Source: DATFKA01 sp042095835
GTDB taxonomy: Bacteria; Bacteroidota; Bacteroidia; Chitinophagales; Saprospiraceae
Length of the DNA stretch: 64,000 nucleotides
Reading direction: 5' to 3'
Assembly (NCBI GenBank): GCA_042095835.1
Contig: JBELML010000014.1
Location: 1-64,000 of the forward strand
The translations under genes and the position numbers were made by a program. Shown here in pieces: positions 41,812 to 49,931 of the stretch (positions within the stretch are counted from its first letter, which is position 1; each line of letters opens with the position of its first letter). The notes beneath the pieces are model-generated. The model saw only the letters and a program-made list of their open reading frames with translations. It made no database searches and was not told the DNA's origin.

Positions 41812-44205
41812 TTATTTGATTTCTTTTTGCTCAGCAGCGTTCACAAAAAGGGTGTTGCCAATGTTGTCATAACCATCAAAGATTTCTTTTCCATGATGCT
41901 TGATGACTTCATCTCTAATACCAATAATGGTTAAATCTGCATCGCGAGACTTTTTGCGAATGACAGACTTGACTTCAATACCGTCAGTCAATGGAATCGT
42001 CTCAATATTCTTTGGGGTAATCGGTAGTTTACCTGTTTCTACTAATTGATAAAGACGATTGCGCTCCTCTTCCATGTTTTCTTCAGGGAAGACCGCAAAT
42101 ATCTTGATATAGCCTTGAGCCCATTCCTTATGTCCTAAAAGGATATATCCAAGCAAGATCATCAAATTGGCATTGATATAATCAGCAGAAGTGACCCAGA
42201 TATGGATACTCTGCTTCAAACCATAACCCCGCTCTGTACTACCTAATATAATTAAATCAAAGTCTACAGATTTAATCAATTTGAAATTTTCTACAATGGC
42301 TTCCAGGTTGTCTGGGTTCGTTTTAGAATATTCCAGAAGGAGTAGGTTGTTTTCGGTACCTGATATACCTGGTAGCTGTATCACTTGGGCAATAGCCGAG
42401 GTATAAGAGGGACTAATCAGTGTATCTACGTAAATATTACTGTTACTCTTCTCCGCCATTTTGATCAAACGCTCCTTGCAATACTTGGCCTCCTGGTGCG
42501 TCGACTTGGACAGATAGCCGGTAAGTTTATGGATATAAGAGCCAAACCCGTAGCGCTGAGATATCCAGCGCAGCAAATCGAAGGCCCCCATACGCGTAAA
42601 GGAGTGCTCAGAGATACATACGGCTGAAGGACGCCAACTTAAAGTGGTCTCTTTCTCGGCAGATTGTAAGAAAACCTGTAGCTGGCGACTGAACTGAAAA
42701 ATCACACCTTGGAAGATGAGTGCCATGTTCTTTTTGTCAGGATTGTACGTACTCACCAAGAAATAAAAAACCAGCATCAACAGTAATGCAAGAATAGCAT
42801 AAGCCGCATTCATGAAAAACATCAAACCGAAACAGGCAATAGCACCAAACAAGGAAATATACCAGCGTGAGCGGAAAGTTGGTCGATATGATGGATCAGC
42901 CGCAAAATGCTGTAGAAAAGAGATTAAACATAAGGTACCATAGGTCACCATGAAGAACATAGAAATAATCTCTGCTACAAAATCTAATTCTCCTATCATG
43001 ATGAAGACAAAAGCCATGACCACCGTAGCAACTGTCGCATTAAAAGGTTCGTCGTTTTTGCCGCGACCTCTCGATAGCCAGAAATTAATACCTGCAGAAG
43101 GGAGTACCCGGTCTCTAGCAATGGCTTGCAAGGTTCGCGGGGCTACCAAGATAGATCCCAAAGCAGAGGAAATCGTGGCAGCAGCTAAACCTACCGGAAT
43201 AATCCACCATCCTTGCCAAGCGATATCAGCCATGACTAGGCTACTGGTATCTGCCAATGCCTCCGGCGGTGCGGAGGAGGCTAGTTTAATAGCGATAAAG
43301 AAATAGACAACCATCCCCATGAGCGTACCCGCTAGAGTACCTAAAGGGATGGATCGACCTGGGTTTTTGAGGTCTCCAGATAGTCCTACACCAGCAGTCA
43401 TACCTGTAAAGGCTGGAAAGATGATCGCAAATACCGTGAAGAATCCAGGAATCTCTCTAGGTACTGTAGGTTCGTTGGTGGTATTGATCCGCTGTAAATT
43501 GGGATCAGCAGGTTCTAGGAAGGTCTGATTCGTTTGGTTTTGGTTAATGCTGTCTTCGAGTTGGGCGGTTTCGGTATCTACGCCATTATTACCTATTTGA
43601 TCTACCTGAGTCACTCTGGCAAATGGATCAAGGCTGTTGTTTTTGCTATAGTCAGTTGTGCCTATAAAAAAGGCTACTAAGGATAAAAATAAGGTCACCA
43701 CTACCACGTACAAAGCTTTGACACCAAGGTCGGCTCCTTTGATGAGTACAATGGCTACTAGTATAATTAAGGCAGGAATACTCACGGTCTGTTTACGCTC
43801 CAAGAACCATATTAAAGTAGGATGCAGGGCATAGGTATCCAGTAAGTATTCAAAGAGAGAGCTAAACGCCTCCGCAAAAGCCATGATATAAAAGGCTACA
43901 CTAATCGCCTGCGAAAAATAAAGGGCAATCCCAATAGAAGAGCCAATAACCAAACCAAATGAGCGGGAGATGATATAATATTCTCCTCCACCTTCCACTT
44001 TCTGATTGGTCGCAATTTCTCCAATGGCCATAGCAGTAGGAATCGTCACAGCATGGCCAATCAATATAATAGCCATGGTGCCAGCTAAGCCAACTACCCC
44101 AACGGCATATCCAAAACGTAGGAACATGATGGCTCCCAATACCGTAGAAATTGCGGTGAAAAATACGGGAGCTGTTCCAAACTGGTTCTTACTTGTTGTA
44201 CTCAT
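41812..44205 (-). CDS. SLC12/APC-superfamily cation-chloride cotransporter-like permease
   Basis: This 797-residue protein has about twelve membrane spans in residues 10-500 and a roughly 290-residue soluble C-terminal domain. FGTAPVFFTAISTVLGAIMF, GTMAIILIGHAVTIPTAMAI and VEGGGEYYIISRSFGLVIGS are typical APC/SLC12 segments, as is IFPAFTGMTAGVGLSGDLKN (about 265-285). The C-terminus (LRWISQRYGFGSYIHKLTGY, LIILGSTERGYGLKQSIHIW, DADLTIIGIRDEV) resembles the regulatory domain of SLC12 transporters. It probably cotransports K+/Cl- or amino acids. It is encoded upstream of the nucleoside hydrolase. Confidence 0.85.
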   Translation of the reverse strand: MSTTSKNQFGTAPVFFTAISTVLGAIMFLRFGYAVGVVGLAGTMAIILIGHAVTIPTAMAIGEIATNQKVEGGGEYYIISRSFGLVIGSSIGIALYFSQAISVAFYIMAFAEAFSSLFEYLLDTYALHPTLIWFLERKQTVSIPALIILVAIVLIKGADLGVKALYVVVVTLFLSLVAFFIGTTDYSKNNSLDPFARVTQVDQIGNNGVDTETAQLEDSINQNQTNQTFLEPADPNLQRINTTNEPTVPREIPGFFTVFAIIFPAFTGMTAGVGLSGDLKNPGRSIPLGTLAGTLMGMVVYFFIAIKLASSAPPEALADTSSLVMADIAWQGWWIIPVGLAAATISSALGSILVAPRTLQAIARDRVLPSAGINFWLSRGRGKNDEPFNATVATVVMAFVFIMIGELDFVAEIISMFFMVTYGTLCLISFLQHFAADPSYRPTFRSRWYISLFGAIACFGLMFFMNAAYAILALLLMLVFYFLVSTYNPDKKNMALIFQGVIFQFSRQLQVFLQSAEKETTLSWRPSAVCISEHSFTRMGAFDLLRWISQRYGFGSYIHKLTGYLSKSTHQEAKYCKERLIKMAEKSNSNIYVDTLISPSYTSAIAQVIQLPGISGTENNLLLLEYSKTNPDNLEAIVENFKLIKSVDFDLIILGSTERGYGLKQSIHIWVTSADYINANLMILLGYILLGHKEWAQGYIKIFAVFPEENMEEERNRLYQLVETGKLPITPKNIETIPLTDGIEVKSVIRKKSRDADLTIIGIRDEVIKHHGKEIFDGYDNIGNTLFVNAAEQKEIK

Positions 44206-44289
44206 TTAGAGAATGATGTAATTACTGAGGAAGACGAGCTTAGGCGTCTTTTGTCAGTAGTGATATATTTTTTTAGAATTCCTGATGCT

Positions 44290-44619
44290 TTATTTACTAA
44301 TGCGTTTACCCCAGATAATCTTATCGATGAGTTGTATCGTTATATCTTGTTCAATGGTGATTTGACAACTCAATCGCGGATAGCCAAAACGCTTGGCAGC
44401 TTTATCATGCCAGTGCTTGGGTGCTGGTTCTCCTTTGCTGATCAGAACGCCACAAGTTGCACAGATACCATTCCCTCCACAGTTGAGCTTATTGGTGATC
44501 GGCACATAAGGGCTTAAGTCATAGTCAAGCAGGAGTGTTCGCAAATTACTACCCTTTGGAGCTTCAAAAGTATGCGTTTTTTCTTGTTGATCCACTACAT
44601 TTATTATCGGCATAATCAA
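44290..44619 (-). CDS. 2Fe-2S plant-type ferredoxin
   Basis: The protein has 109 residues. The iron-sulfur ligands are in NKLNCGGNGICATCGVLISK (Cys-x5-Cys-x2-Cys near 46-55) and the fourth Cys in RLSCQI (about 80). N-terminal beta strands (INVVDQQEKTHTFEAPKG) complete the fold. It is a small electron carrier with an unknown partner. It overlaps the upstream PrsW gene by 4 bases (ATGA), so the two are translationally coupled, which may hint at a membrane-linked redox role. A start at 44613 (MPIINVVD) is also possible. Confidence 0.88.
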   Translation of the reverse strand: MIMPIINVVDQQEKTHTFEAPKGSNLRTLLLDYDLSPYVPITNKLNCGGNGICATCGVLISKGEPAPKHWHDKAAKRFGYPRLSCQITIEQDITIQLIDKIIWGKRISK

Positions 44620-45365
44620 GATTCTTCAATTTTTTCGCTTGCTGATGTTGGTTCAATGCTGGGACTTGAATCTTCGACTGCTGCTGGCTCGAAGGGAGAA
44701 TTGGATTGCTGCTCCTTGATCAATTTGATAGAAAAGAAGATAGCTGTGCCCAGCGTGACTAAAGCCAATACAATCAAACCATCGTAGATTTGCTGAATTA
44801 CAAAAAAGTCATATAAACCATGTACGCCTATGGGAATAAGCCAACCGAGCCACAAAAATCTTTTCTTCTTCTTTTCTTCCTTTGCAAATTTGGCCTTGCC
44901 CACAAAGAAACCCATGATGGCCGCAAAGCAAGCGTGGGCTGGCACCGCAGTAAACCCTCTGAGTACAGTAGTAGTCATTTCAAATTGATAAGCATAAAAA
45001 ACATTCTCCAACATTGCGAAACCCATACCAATCATCATGGCATATACAATCCCGTCAATAGGTTCATTAAAAAAGCTTTGCCGATAAGGATAAAGCCTCA
45101 AAACGGCGTATTTAAGACTTTCCTCTGTCAAGGAAATGAGGATGAAGGAATAGATAATGGTCAATAAAATGGTGCTATTGCCAGCAATCCCTAAGCGATC
45201 AAACAAGGCTTGTAGTTCAAATAGAGGGAAGGTGATCAGTATACCTAAAAGAAAGCATAGCACTAGCGGAAAAACAGCCTCTTTCTCGTACCGATCAGCT
45301 CGGTAGATGAAAAAAATGATGAGTAAACATGGCAGAATAGCTAATGCAACTTGCAAGATAAACAT
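44616..45365 (-). CDS. PrsW-family intramembrane metalloprotease
   Basis: This 249-residue protein has about seven membrane spans. The conserved motifs of the PrsW/CPBP-like group are LTEESLKYAVLR (Glu-Glu-x3-Lys, about 80-91), GFAMLENVFYAYQF (Glu) and PAHACFAAIMGFFVGK (His). Characterised members cleave membrane anti-sigma factors, and the target here is unknown. It is 21 bases downstream of the queuosine glycosyltransferase gene and overlaps the ferredoxin gene, giving a three-gene leftward group with no obvious shared function. Confidence 0.85.
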   Translation of the reverse strand: MFILQVALAILPCLLIIFFIYRADRYEKEAVFPLVLCFLLGILITFPLFELQALFDRLGIAGNSTILLTIIYSFILISLTEESLKYAVLRLYPYRQSFFNEPIDGIVYAMMIGMGFAMLENVFYAYQFEMTTTVLRGFTAVPAHACFAAIMGFFVGKAKFAKEEKKKKRFLWLGWLIPIGVHGLYDFFVIQQIYDGLIVLALVTLGTAIFFSIKLIKEQQSNSPFEPAAVEDSSPSIEPTSASEKIEES

Positions 45366-45386
45366 GGGTTCATTTTTTGAAACAAA

Positions 45387-46499
45387 TCATCGATTATTGA
45401 TGGTTTTCAAGACCCTATCATAATTATCAATCTGGCTACGCCAATCGTAGCGCTCTACTGTTTTGGACAAAAGCATAGCAGATCGACGAGTCGCCTCAAT
45501 TTCTAAGACGGCTTTTTTCAATAAAGGGTACAGGTCTTTCTCTTCTTTGTAAAAATACAATGTTTTTTCCGTCTCAGGTAGGTGTTCGGGATAGGCTAGT
45601 CGATCTGGCAAAATTGGGTAGGTATGGCAGTACATAGCCTCCACGACGCTTGCCCCAAAAAAATCCTGATTAGAGGTGACGAGCAAGATGTCTGCCAAGT
45701 GTAAATATGATTTAAATTGCTCCTCATCTACCACGTATCCAAAGTGTAATAGTTCATTGGCCAATCGCTGCTGTGCCTCTTTAAAAATAGCGGGCATTTT
45801 TCCATAGGCTTCTCCCAAAACAATCAATTGAAAAGGGATGGCCTCTGCTTTTAAGCGAAAGAGCGCTTTGAAAAAAGCCTCCGGGCCTTTGTCATACTCC
45901 CAACGATGGTTCCATAAAAGTACGGGCACTGCCTCTTTTTTCGGAATCGTAGAGATGTTTAATTGTTGTAGGTCTAATGCCAAATGTAATACCTGGCTCT
46001 TTTCTCTCAGTTGGGGTACAAGGTGGCTGGTTTGAAAGTCGGGAAACTGCTTTAAGAACGAAGGTAGACTTCCTAAAAAGCTTTCTAAATGATAATGGGA
46101 GTTAAAAAGGAGGCGATCTGCGACTAAGGCAGAGGTGTAATTGATAAAGCCATATTGATTGTGGCGTTGCAGTTTAACATCTGGATCGGTATCAGACCAA
46201 GGATAGGTGATTTGATTTTCGTGAAAATATAAGGCCACAGGTACCTGCGCCGTTTTCTTTTTTGTCATAGCCAGGAAGGTGGCTAAATCTAGCATGTCAG
46301 TCGCTAATAGGAGATCTGTCTTGTCGATAGTTTTGAGGAATTGCTCTGCCAATGCGACGGCACCACCATACATACGCCACTTCCAAAAGCGACCAGGTAA
46401 GGTAAGGAGCTGCACATCGTGTCGACTGAACTTTTGTAGACCAAGCGCCCATTGTCGATGGGATCCCGTAAAAAAAGGTTCAATTAAAGTAATATGCAT
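45387..46499 (-). CDS. Probable tRNA-queuosine alpha-mannosyltransferase (GTDC1/DUF3524 type)
   Basis: The protein has 370 residues. The N-terminal DUF3524-like domain (EPFFTGSHRQWALGLQKFSR, then LLTLPGRFWKWRMYGGA, YFHENQITYPWSDTDPDVKL) is specific to the GTDC1/QTMAN family. The C-terminal GT4-type half has WNHRWEYDKGPEAFFKAL, ADILLVTSNQDFFGASVVEA and YCHTYPILPDRLAYPE. The human homologue mannosylates queuosine in the tRNA-Asp anticodon, and bacterial members are thought to do the same. It is the first gene of the leftward group with PrsW and ferredoxin, and diverges from the SpoIIE phosphatase. Confidence 0.82.
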   Translation of the reverse strand: MHITLIEPFFTGSHRQWALGLQKFSRHDVQLLTLPGRFWKWRMYGGAVALAEQFLKTIDKTDLLLATDMLDLATFLAMTKKKTAQVPVALYFHENQITYPWSDTDPDVKLQRHNQYGFINYTSALVADRLLFNSHYHLESFLGSLPSFLKQFPDFQTSHLVPQLREKSQVLHLALDLQQLNISTIPKKEAVPVLLWNHRWEYDKGPEAFFKALFRLKAEAIPFQLIVLGEAYGKMPAIFKEAQQRLANELLHFGYVVDEEQFKSYLHLADILLVTSNQDFFGASVVEAMYCHTYPILPDRLAYPEHLPETEKTLYFYKEEKDLYPLLKKAVLEIEATRRSAMLLSKTVERYDWRSQIDNYDRVLKTINNR

Positions 46500-46548
46500 G
46501 ATCTATTTCTTATCTTTAAGATAGCAACTCACTCCAAGGTAAAACCTT

Positions 46549-47850
46549 ATGTCGGATTATTCAGCATTAAAATCTCCCTTATCCTCCATGGAGGAATTAC
46601 AAAAAGAATTGGACCTGAAGCAACTTCAGGTCAACGGATTGCTGAACCTGACACAGGCCATCAATAATAACGTCAAAGCCAAAGGACTGTACGAGATGTA
46701 TAAGTCCTTTATTGGCTGGGAGCTAGGCGTCCAAAAAATGGCCCTCTATATCAAAAGTGCAGCCGGTCAATGGGAATGTACCTCTTCTATTGGTTTAGCA
46801 GAAGACCTTTGTAAGAAAGATATTGGCACGGAACTGAGCCAGTTCAAGGAACTGAGTCACCTTGAGGAGCGTGATCATCCTCTAATTAGGGAATTCGAAA
46901 TTGTTATTCCTGTTTTGCACAAGGAGACCCCAATCGCCTACGTATTTATTGGGGATTTGGGAGAGAATGAGGATATGTATAATAAAGTGCAATTCATCAC
47001 TACAATTACCAATATCATCGCGGTAGCCATTGAAAACAAACGGCTATTCAAAAAGCAAATTGAGCAGGAAAAACTGAAAAAAGAAATTGAGTTGGCCGCC
47101 GAGGTGCAGCAGATGTTCATGCCTTCGATCTTGCCAATGACGCGGGAGTATGAGTTTGACTATATCTACAAACCTCAATTGTCTGTAGGTGGAGACTATT
47201 TCGATTTTATTGAGTTCGAAGATGGTAAAATTGTATTCTGTGTAGGAGACTTTACGGGCAAAGGACTCGCCGCTGCCATGCTTATGGCCAATTTTCAGGC
47301 GAGCTTCCATACCTTAGTGAATCGCAGGATTGATTTGACCGACTTTGTCAGAAAACTGAATCGCTCCGTAAATGAGTTGACCCAAGGTGATCGGTTTATT
47401 ACTTTTTTTATAGCAGAGTATGATGTGCATAAGCGTATTTTGAAATATGTAAATGCGGGGCATAATCCGCCGATTTTACTCAATAAAGACGAGTTGTTTG
47501 AGCTAAAGAAAGGTACCATTATGCTGGGGCCTTATGAAGACCTGCCAAAACTAGAAGTCGGCACCGTACAAATCGATAAAGAAGCATTAATCTTGTCTTT
47601 TACAGACGGCCTGACGGAGTTGAGAGACGAGACGGGACATATGCTTACCGAGGAGAAGCTTCACGACTTCATGAAGGAGCATTGGCAGTTGCAGGCAACG
47701 GACTTCAATAAAGAACTTACCCAGTTTATCAATCAGTTTAAAGGAAGTGCTTCCTACTTGGACGATTTCACTGTACTGACATGCAAGCTATACTGTCCTG
47801 ACGCTCGCCAGCATTTTGTAGAACGCTCTTTCCAGAAAAGGAAACTGTGA
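46549..47850 (+). CDS. GAF-SpoIIE (PP2C-type) serine phosphatase
   Basis: This 433-residue protein has an N-terminal coiled segment (about 10-30) and a GAF-like domain (about 25-165). The SpoIIE/PP2C domain (about 190-425) has GGDYFDFIEFEDGKIVFCVG, DFTGKGLAAAMLMANFQASF, VNAGHNPPILL, LSFTDGLTELRDETGH and a closing SASYLDDFTVLTCKL. The conserved aspartates that bind metals are visible. Such phosphatases act on anti-sigma-factor antagonists or related partner-switching proteins. No partner gene is adjacent. It is followed after 64 bases by the DJ-1 gene. Confidence 0.9.
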   Translation: MSDYSALKSPLSSMEELQKELDLKQLQVNGLLNLTQAINNNVKAKGLYEMYKSFIGWELGVQKMALYIKSAAGQWECTSSIGLAEDLCKKDIGTELSQFKELSHLEERDHPLIREFEIVIPVLHKETPIAYVFIGDLGENEDMYNKVQFITTITNIIAVAIENKRLFKKQIEQEKLKKEIELAAEVQQMFMPSILPMTREYEFDYIYKPQLSVGGDYFDFIEFEDGKIVFCVGDFTGKGLAAAMLMANFQASFHTLVNRRIDLTDFVRKLNRSVNELTQGDRFITFFIAEYDVHKRILKYVNAGHNPPILLNKDELFELKKGTIMLGPYEDLPKLEVGTVQIDKEALILSFTDGLTELRDETGHMLTEEKLHDFMKEHWQLQATDFNKELTQFINQFKGSASYLDDFTVLTCKLYCPDARQHFVERSFQKRKL

Positions 47851-47914
47851 TACCTTGCTTTTAGGATCGATTAAACTACATCTCACTTAGCTTTACTATA
47901 CTACTATTTAGATT

Positions 47915-48496
47915 ATGAAGGTTTGTTTCGTTTTATTTGATAAAATAACGCTTTTAGATTTCATAGGTATTTATGATCCATTGAGTCGTATTCAGTCCAA
48001 AAAATTGATGGATGACTTTTCTTGGGACTTGGTCGCCATGACTCCTGAAATCAAGGACAGTTTTGGATTAACGATCAAGGTGGATAAGGTCCTGCCTGAT
48101 CTGGGAGCCTACGATATGGTCATTATTCCTGGAGGCTTTGGTACGCGGCCTTTGCAGTTCGATACGCCTTTTGTGAATTGGATTAAAACGGCCAATGCTG
48201 AATCCTATAAAGTCTCGGTTTGTACAGGTAGCCTGCTCCTAGGAGCTGCGGGCTGGTTGGAGGGAAAAGTAGCGACAACCAATTTTGGTGCCTATGATCT
48301 ACTTGATAGATGGTGCGACCAAGTGGTCGCCAAGCGGATCGTTCAGGATGGAAAAATAATCACGGCGGGAGCTGTAGCTACCTCTCTGGATGTAGGTTTG
48401 TATATTTGCAATCAACTGGTCGGTGCTGAAAAAACCGAAATCATCCGCAAAAGTATGGACTATTATCCAAGTACGTTCGAAATTTTAAAACACTGA
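47915..48496 (+). CDS. DJ-1/PfpI-family protein
   Basis: The protein has 193 residues. The class-I glutamine-amidotransferase-like fold shows MVIIPGGFGTRPLQFD (about 69-84) and KVSVCTGSLLLGAAGWLEGK, with the nucleophile Cys near 106 followed by a TTNFGAYDLL strand. In this branch (transcriptional-regulator-like and isonitrile-hydratase-like) the motif is CTGS, as here. Activity is not certain. The stop overlaps the next gene's ATG by 1 base, so it forms a coupled unit with the esterase and the YcxB-like gene. Confidence 0.9.
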   Translation: MKVCFVLFDKITLLDFIGIYDPLSRIQSKKLMDDFSWDLVAMTPEIKDSFGLTIKVDKVLPDLGAYDMVIIPGGFGTRPLQFDTPFVNWIKTANAESYKVSVCTGSLLLGAAGWLEGKVATTNFGAYDLLDRWCDQVVAKRIVQDGKIITAGAVATSLDVGLYICNQLVGAEKTEIIRKSMDYYPSTFEILKH

Positions 48497-49401
48497 TGCT
48501 AAGGAAATTTCTTTTCTGCTGTTTTATTCTGCTCGCCGCCTGCCAAACCCAGGAGCAGTTGAAGACTGGACCGGTCAAAGCTGCTTTCGGTACCGTGGTC
48601 AGGCTAGAACAAGTTCAATCAGAGCAGGTTAAAGACCGTAAGGTTGATGTATGGTTGCCAGATGGGTATACCAAGAATGAAAAATACCAAGTCTTGTATA
48701 TGCACGATGGACAAATGCTATTTGATACAAGTATCACCTGGAATAAACAAGAATGGCAATTAGACGAGGCACTACAGCAACTCATTAATGATAAAAAGGT
48801 GCCGCCTACGATTGTCGTTGGTATTTGGAATACAGACCGTAGGCATGCTGAATATTTCCCACAGCAAGCTTTCGAAAGTTTACCCAAAACTAGTCAGCAA
48901 AAGCTATCAGACCAGATTCAATCGGATGCCTACCTAAAGTACATTGTGGAGGAAGTCAAACCGCTCATTGATCAGCAATTTTCTACCCATACAGATGCTG
49001 AACATACCTTTATCGGTGGCTCTAGTATGGGCGGACTCATTTCTATGTATGCATTGTGTGAATATCCGGAAGTCTTTGGAGGAGCGATGTGTTTGTCTAC
49101 GCACTGGATTGGATACGAACGATCTGATGATAATCCTGTACCACAGGCATTTGTTGATTATCTGTTAGAAAAATTGCCAGAACCCCATGCGCATAAGTTC
49201 TATTTTGATTATGGAACAGAGACACTCGATCAGTATTACGAGCCACATCAATTGAGGGTAGATTCGGTTATGATTGCTAAAGACTACGACAATCGATTTT
49301 GGAAAACAGCTAAATTTCCAGGTGCTGATCATTCTGAGAAGTCTTGGGCAAAACGACTACACATTCCATTGACATTTGTATTATCTTCCACGCCATTATG
49401 A
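48496..49401 (+). CDS. Esterase-family alpha/beta hydrolase, lipoprotein
   Basis: This 301-residue protein has a lipoprotein signal (CCFILLAACQTQ, Cys at about 16) and a putative-esterase (EstD-like) fold. Motifs are RKVDVWLPDGY, LYMHDGQMLFD, TFIGGSSMGGLISMYALCEY (nucleophile Ser near 177) and a C-terminal GADHSEKSWAKR (catalytic His). It is anchored at the envelope. The family includes enterochelin-type esterases, and the natural substrate is unknown. The gene is coupled to the preceding DJ-1 gene and overlaps the following YcxB-like gene by 4 bases. Confidence 0.88.
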   Translation: MLRKFLFCCFILLAACQTQEQLKTGPVKAAFGTVVRLEQVQSEQVKDRKVDVWLPDGYTKNEKYQVLYMHDGQMLFDTSITWNKQEWQLDEALQQLINDKKVPPTIVVGIWNTDRRHAEYFPQQAFESLPKTSQQKLSDQIQSDAYLKYIVEEVKPLIDQQFSTHTDAEHTFIGGSSMGGLISMYALCEYPEVFGGAMCLSTHWIGYERSDDNPVPQAFVDYLLEKLPEPHAHKFYFDYGTETLDQYYEPHQLRVDSVMIAKDYDNRFWKTAKFPGADHSEKSWAKRLHIPLTFVLSSTPL

Positions 49402-49931
49402 AACTAGAGATCACTTTAAGCGAACAAGATTATTTAACACATCAGTTGTTTATTGCTTCTCAATCGGAGAGTGTGATTAAAAAAAGGCGGGTCGGACGTA
49501 TTGTCATCCCGATTATTTATTTGTTGATTGGTGTGCCGTTTTTCTTATGGAACAGTAACGGTCCAGGTATCTTTTTTATCATTATCGGCATCTTGTGGTT
49601 TTTCTTTTATCCTTTCTATTCCAGATATCGATATAAAAGGCACTATCAAAACTATATCAAACAGTATTACCAACCGCGGATTGGCCAAGCTGCAAGTATG
49701 CATTTTTCTCATTCACTAATCAAGACAAAAGATCATACTGGGAAAGCAGAGATCAAGATGGAACAAGTTGATCAGCTCGTAGAAATAGGCCAGCATTATT
49801 TTATACAGCTGAAAAATCATCAGACCTTTATTATTCCTAAAGATCAAATCAAAGACCGCTCTGGTTTCACAACTTTCTTCGAGGGATTAGATATTGATAT
49901 TGTCGATCAGCAAAATTGGCGCTGGACCTAA
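49398..49931 (+). CDS. YcxB-like domain membrane protein
   Basis: The protein has 177 residues from the ATG at 49398; an earlier in-frame start at 49344 lies inside the esterase gene. An N-terminal strand (KLEITLSEQDYLTHQLFIAS) precedes two membrane spans (about 33-52 and 54-75, IPIIYLLIGVPFFLW and IFFIIIGILWFFFYPF). The cytoplasmic YcxB-like part (about 110-177) reads AEIKMEQVDQLVEIGQHYFI then LKNHQTFIIPKDQIKDRSGF. The function is unknown. It overlaps the esterase stop by 4 bases (ATGA), and its own 3' end overlaps the convergent DUF3667 gene by 4 bases. Confidence 0.82.
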   Translation: MKLEITLSEQDYLTHQLFIASQSESVIKKRRVGRIVIPIIYLLIGVPFFLWNSNGPGIFFIIIGILWFFFYPFYSRYRYKRHYQNYIKQYYQPRIGQAASMHFSHSLIKTKDHTGKAEIKMEQVDQLVEIGQHYFIQLKNHQTFIIPKDQIKDRSGFTTFFEGLDIDIVDQQNWRWT

